Assembly (NCBI GenBank): GCA_021464525.1
Contig: JADRCO010001179.1
Coordinates: 1 to 21,708 of the forward strand
DNA length: 21,708 bases
Direction: 5' to 3'
From: Rhizophagus sp. LPA8_4_AMF
Taxonomy: Eukaryota; Glomeromycota; Glomeromycetes; Glomerales; Glomeraceae
Shown here: positions 18,949-21,708 of the stretch, piece by piece
How the letters are laid out: each line of letters starts with the position of its first letter
Numbering within the stretch: position 1 is the first letter of the stretch
Program-made: the position numbers and the translations under genes
The notes under the pieces: model-generated
Databases searched by the model: none
What the model was told of the DNA's origin: nothing
The model's input: the letters and a program-made list of their open reading frames with translations, nothing else

Positions 18949-19090
18949 TTGATCTGCGAATTCACCTAATATGAAATCCCGTGTATCTTATATGGCAGCC
19001 AATGAAGTCACGCGGTCATGTACATGACATGTGATCAACATAAAATAACATTTAAGGTTTAATTTTTTACTTCCAATCGTATGACAAACT
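18949..19090 (+). promoter_or_regulatory. Upstream module of BTB-TLDc copy 5
   Basis: TTGATCTGCGAATTCACCTA then ATATGAAATCCCGTGTAT (18949-18987) is shared with copy 4. It is followed by GAAGTCACG (19004-19012), the perfect palindrome TCATGTACATGA (19016-19027), ACATTTAAGGTTTAA (about 19048-19062) and CCAATCGTATGACAAACT (about 19073-19090). This is the clearest version of the shared inverted repeat. Probable promoter with a dimeric factor site. Confidence 0.6.
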
Positions 19091-19115
19091 CATTTTTTCT
19101 TTACAACTTTTTACA

Positions 19116-20600
19116 ATGTCTTCAAATTTTTTGGCAGAGTTATCTAATGATTATGAAAAACTTTTTGAAACTGAACTAGGATATGATGTTGTTATTTATG
19201 CTGGAGAAGAACTAAATATTAAAGAAATCCATGCTCATTCAAGTATTTTATGCATTAGGTCTAAATATTTTTGTACGGCATTTTCTAATGAATGGGCTGA
19301 AAAAAAGGATGGAAAATTTATTTTAAGGAAACCAAATATTTCGCCTTATTTATTTAATATTATTCTCAGGTAACAAGCAAATATTCTACATTATAAAGTT
19401 TTGATAACTGTTTAAAAATCAAATTAATAATTATTGAATTCTATTTTAAGATTTATTTATTGTGGAAATATTGAATTAAAAAATTTACAAGGACCAGATG
19501 TATTGAAATTGTTGATAGCTGTAGATGAACTCAATATTCAACAATTAATTACACATATTCAAGAATATTTAATTGAAAATCAAGCTGAATTTTTATATCA
19601 AAATCCAACTGGTATTCTTGAAATTGTTTATCAGCATGAGACATTTACAGATTTATGGAATTTTTGTCTTGACCAAATTTGTGAAGAACCTAAAATTTTA
19701 TTTGATTCTAATAAATATGTTAATCTAAAAGTGCCTTTATTAGAATTATTATTAAAAAGAGATGATTTAAATATGAAAGAAATTGAAGTTTGGGAAGGTT
19801 TATTGAAATGGTGCTTGTTTCAACAAAATATGGAAAATAATCCAACTAAATGGAGTACAGATGACATTACAAAGATTGAGAGGATATTACATAGGTTTAT
19901 TCCATTAATTAGATTTTATGATATTGAACCTTCAGATTTCTTTTATAAAGTTTATATTTACAAAGAAATCTTACCAAAAGATTTAATTCATGATCTTTTG
20001 GAATTTCATATTGTTCCTAATATTAAACCTAAAACTAATATAGAATCATCAAGAAAACCAAATTTAAAATTTAAAATTGATTCAACTTTAATTCAATCAA
20101 ATCATATTCCCCTTTTTATTTCATGGATTGTTAAAAAAGATTCTTCACATTACAATAATAGAAATATTTCCTATGATTTTAAATTGTTGTATCATTCAGG
20201 TCAGAATGAATTTAGTGCTGAATCATTTCATGAAAATTGTGATGATAAAGGAGCCACTATTTGGGTAGCAAAAATTCAAGGTTCAAAACAATTAATTGGA
20301 GGATATAATCCACTTGATTGGAATGGAAATTGTGTTTGGAAATCTACTACAGATAGTTTTATGTTTAGTTTTATAGATGGAAAAAATATTTCTACTGCAA
20401 AATTAGGTTATGTTAAAGATCCAAATAAGGCTATTCATTGTGCTAATAGTCAAGGTCCGCAAATGGGTTATTTTTTCTGTAAAGGCAATAGTAAATGGAA
20501 TACTTATGCTAATAATACTGTTTGCTATCCTGATATAGGTATTCCAACTTTTGAATTTTCAGTGGATTATTTTGAAGTATTTCAAGTAATTAAAAAATAA
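19116..20600 (+). CDS. BTB-BACK-TLDc protein, copy 5
   Basis: Exons 19116-19369 and 19451-20600 flank an 81-nt phase-2 intron (GTAACA...TTTTAAG). Exon 2 begins with A, not G, so the junction codon is AGA, still Arg85. The product is 467 aa: BTB at about 15-123 (IHAHSSILCIRSKYFCTAF), BACK at about 130-245 (VWEGLLKWCLFQ) and TLDc at about 292-467, ending VFQVIKK. The frame is intact. Trp6 of the other copies is Leu here, and SWID of TLDc is SWIV. It groups with copies 3 and 4 (GNIEL, GSKQLIGG) and shares with copy 4 both a distal promoter block and the far 3' flank, so copies 4 and 5 are probably sister duplicates outside the converted tract. A candidate AATAAA lies at 20688-20693. Function is inferred as for the other copies. 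Confidence 0.9.
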
Positions 20601-20975
20601 GAGTAATTTAAATATTCAGAATTGTTTATAAATGATATATTATAATTGCTTGATATTTTGCAATTATACAAATGAATAATTCATAATAATAAATTAATAT
20701 TTAAAATGGACCAATTATGTCATTTTATAATATAATGTTTTGAAAGGAAATTTATTACAAAGTTTATGTTATTTTGCTATAATAAAAATCATAAATAGGA
20801 GTATTATCAAACAATTGGAATAAAATAATGTTATAAAATTGAGAATATACTCAAAAATAATGATACATTAATAAAACTTTTAGATTTATTTATTTTGCTT
20901 TCATTTACAAAGATTTTTAATAGCCAAAGATTTAATTCTAGAATATGAACTAAATAACTTGTTCATGTTCAACTT
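20601..20975 (+). repeat. 3' flank of copy 5, part of the duplicated unit
   Basis: Aligns along its length with 17496-17895, including TATAATTGCTTGA (about 20640), TGGAATAAAATAATGTT (20816-20832) and the TTCTAGAATATGAAC ... GTTCATGTTCAACTT pair (20937-20975). No gene is seen. Confidence 0.65.
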
Positions 20976-21542
20976 CTACATCAAGCGTAACTAAAGCTAT
21001 TTCAAAACTATTTGATAAATTAATATTTATTAATTATTATCTAGGGGATACTTCTGAGATCGATTAGTGTGATACTATGTTGATTAATGATTTTCCGATT
21101 AGATTAAGGTTTGTCAAGGTCAGAAAATTTTACTATTAGCTGTACGCATGTTTTTCAGGGCCGAAATTATGCTAATGTCAGTCAGTTACTAAAATAGGTA
21201 ATATAAATTTGACTGGCATTATTAAAAATTATCTAAAAAAAGAAAGATCTACCCGATTTTTTGAGACAATAATTTGCATACTCGCTACCTTACCCCTTTA
21301 AATATATTTCGGGGATTGACTTGTCAAAATTATGAAAATGATGTATTAAAGTCGTAATTATGCTTAATTTAGCCAAGTTTATATACTGGATCAAATTTTT
21401 TGCATTATATCACGAGATACTATACAAGTTTCCAAAAAAGGATATCGGGAAATGGTTACGCTAATTTCCAAAATTGTTGATCACTTAGTGTCATATGAAA
21501 ATATGACATGCAACTAGTGCTTCGATCTGGATTAAAACCGTC
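20976..21542. other. Non-coding spacer with a small inverted repeat
   Basis: No gene is seen. AATGTCAGTCA (21174-21184) and TGACTGGCATT (21210-21220) form an 11-bp inverted repeat with one mismatch, enclosing GTTACTAAAATAG (21185-21197), which also forms the arm of the hairpin at 14744-14805. Confidence 0.4.
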
Positions 21543-21635
21543 ATCCGGGTTACACAGAAAAATGATCCGGATTCCATCCGGATTAATCCGGATTTATATC
21601 CGGGTCGAATAATCCGGGTGAAAACCGGAATCCGG
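21543..21635. repeat. Cluster of seven ATCCGG motifs
   Basis: ATCCGG starts at 21543, 21565, 21576, 21586, 21598, 21612 and 21630, giving a GC-rich island in AT-rich DNA. ATCCGGATTAATCCGGAT (21576-21593) is a perfect 18-bp palindrome. A single related palindrome sits at 7891-7904. The cluster may be a transposable-element end or a binding-site array. It runs to near the window edge, so its full extent is not visible. Confidence 0.6.
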
Positions 21636-21708
21636 ATTGGATTTATATATAATTTTTTTTTTTGATTGCAGACTTTACTAAACCTTATGTATTAATATTT
21701 TTTAATAC

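Overview
The window looks like nuclear DNA of an arbuscular mycorrhizal fungus (Glomeromycotina, most like Rhizophagus). The DNA is very AT-rich, with long A/T runs. The genes have short GT-AG introns of 70-90 nt. Two protein families typical of these fungi appear: BTB-BACK-TLDc proteins, and a protein-kinase fragment with the EWIPYNRLKNI ... GGFSTVY signature. There is no sign of bacterial or organellar organisation, and I see no tRNA, rRNA or CRISPR array. The organism is inferred from family resemblance, not from a search.

The core of the window is a head-to-tail array of five paralogous two-exon genes, all on the + strand: copy 1 (2457-3981), copy 2 (4436-5907), copy 3 (9434-10933), copy 4 (16003-17495) and copy 5 (19116-20600). 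Each has an 84-codon first exon carrying the first half of a BTB domain. A phase-2 intron follows, then a second exon with the rest of BTB, a BACK region and a C-terminal TLDc domain. Copies 1 and 2 form one subgroup and copies 3, 4 and 5 another. The duplicated unit is larger than the coding sequence. It includes about 100-150 bp upstream, with a GAAGTCACG box, an inverted repeat, an ACATTTAAGG box and a TCGTATGACAAACT box, and about 300-480 bp downstream. Copy 4 has a one-base deletion that truncates its TLDc domain. Copies 3 and 4 share a 485-bp identical tract that looks like gene conversion or very recent exchange. Copy 1 has lost the family stop codon in an expanded A-run and gains a short C-terminal tail.

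The DNA around and between the copies is mostly decayed. 1-2456 holds a broken protein-kinase fragment on the - strand (230-538), a possible TIR pair, a hairpin and a small degraded coding island. 5908-9310 holds the 3' flank of copy 2, a palindromic regulatory-looking array, remnants of an unknown gene (6846-7367) and another fossil (8131-8301). 10934-15838 holds the 3' flank of copy 3, a fossil reading frame with five internal stops (11470-11754), clustered repeats and a broken gene of an unrecognised family (13385-14187). 17496-18948 holds the 3' flank of copy 4 and a clear 264-bp non-autonomous hAT-type element with an 8-bp target-site duplication (18012-18291). 20601-21708 holds the 3' flank of copy 5 and a cluster of ATCCGG motifs.

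Functionally, the five genes probably encode cytosolic or nuclear BTB proteins. BTB-BACK proteins of this shape are commonly substrate adaptors for cullin-3 ubiquitin ligases, here with TLDc as the variable C-terminal module. The recognisable genes do not form a pathway. They are one rapidly evolving family expanding by tandem duplication and conversion.
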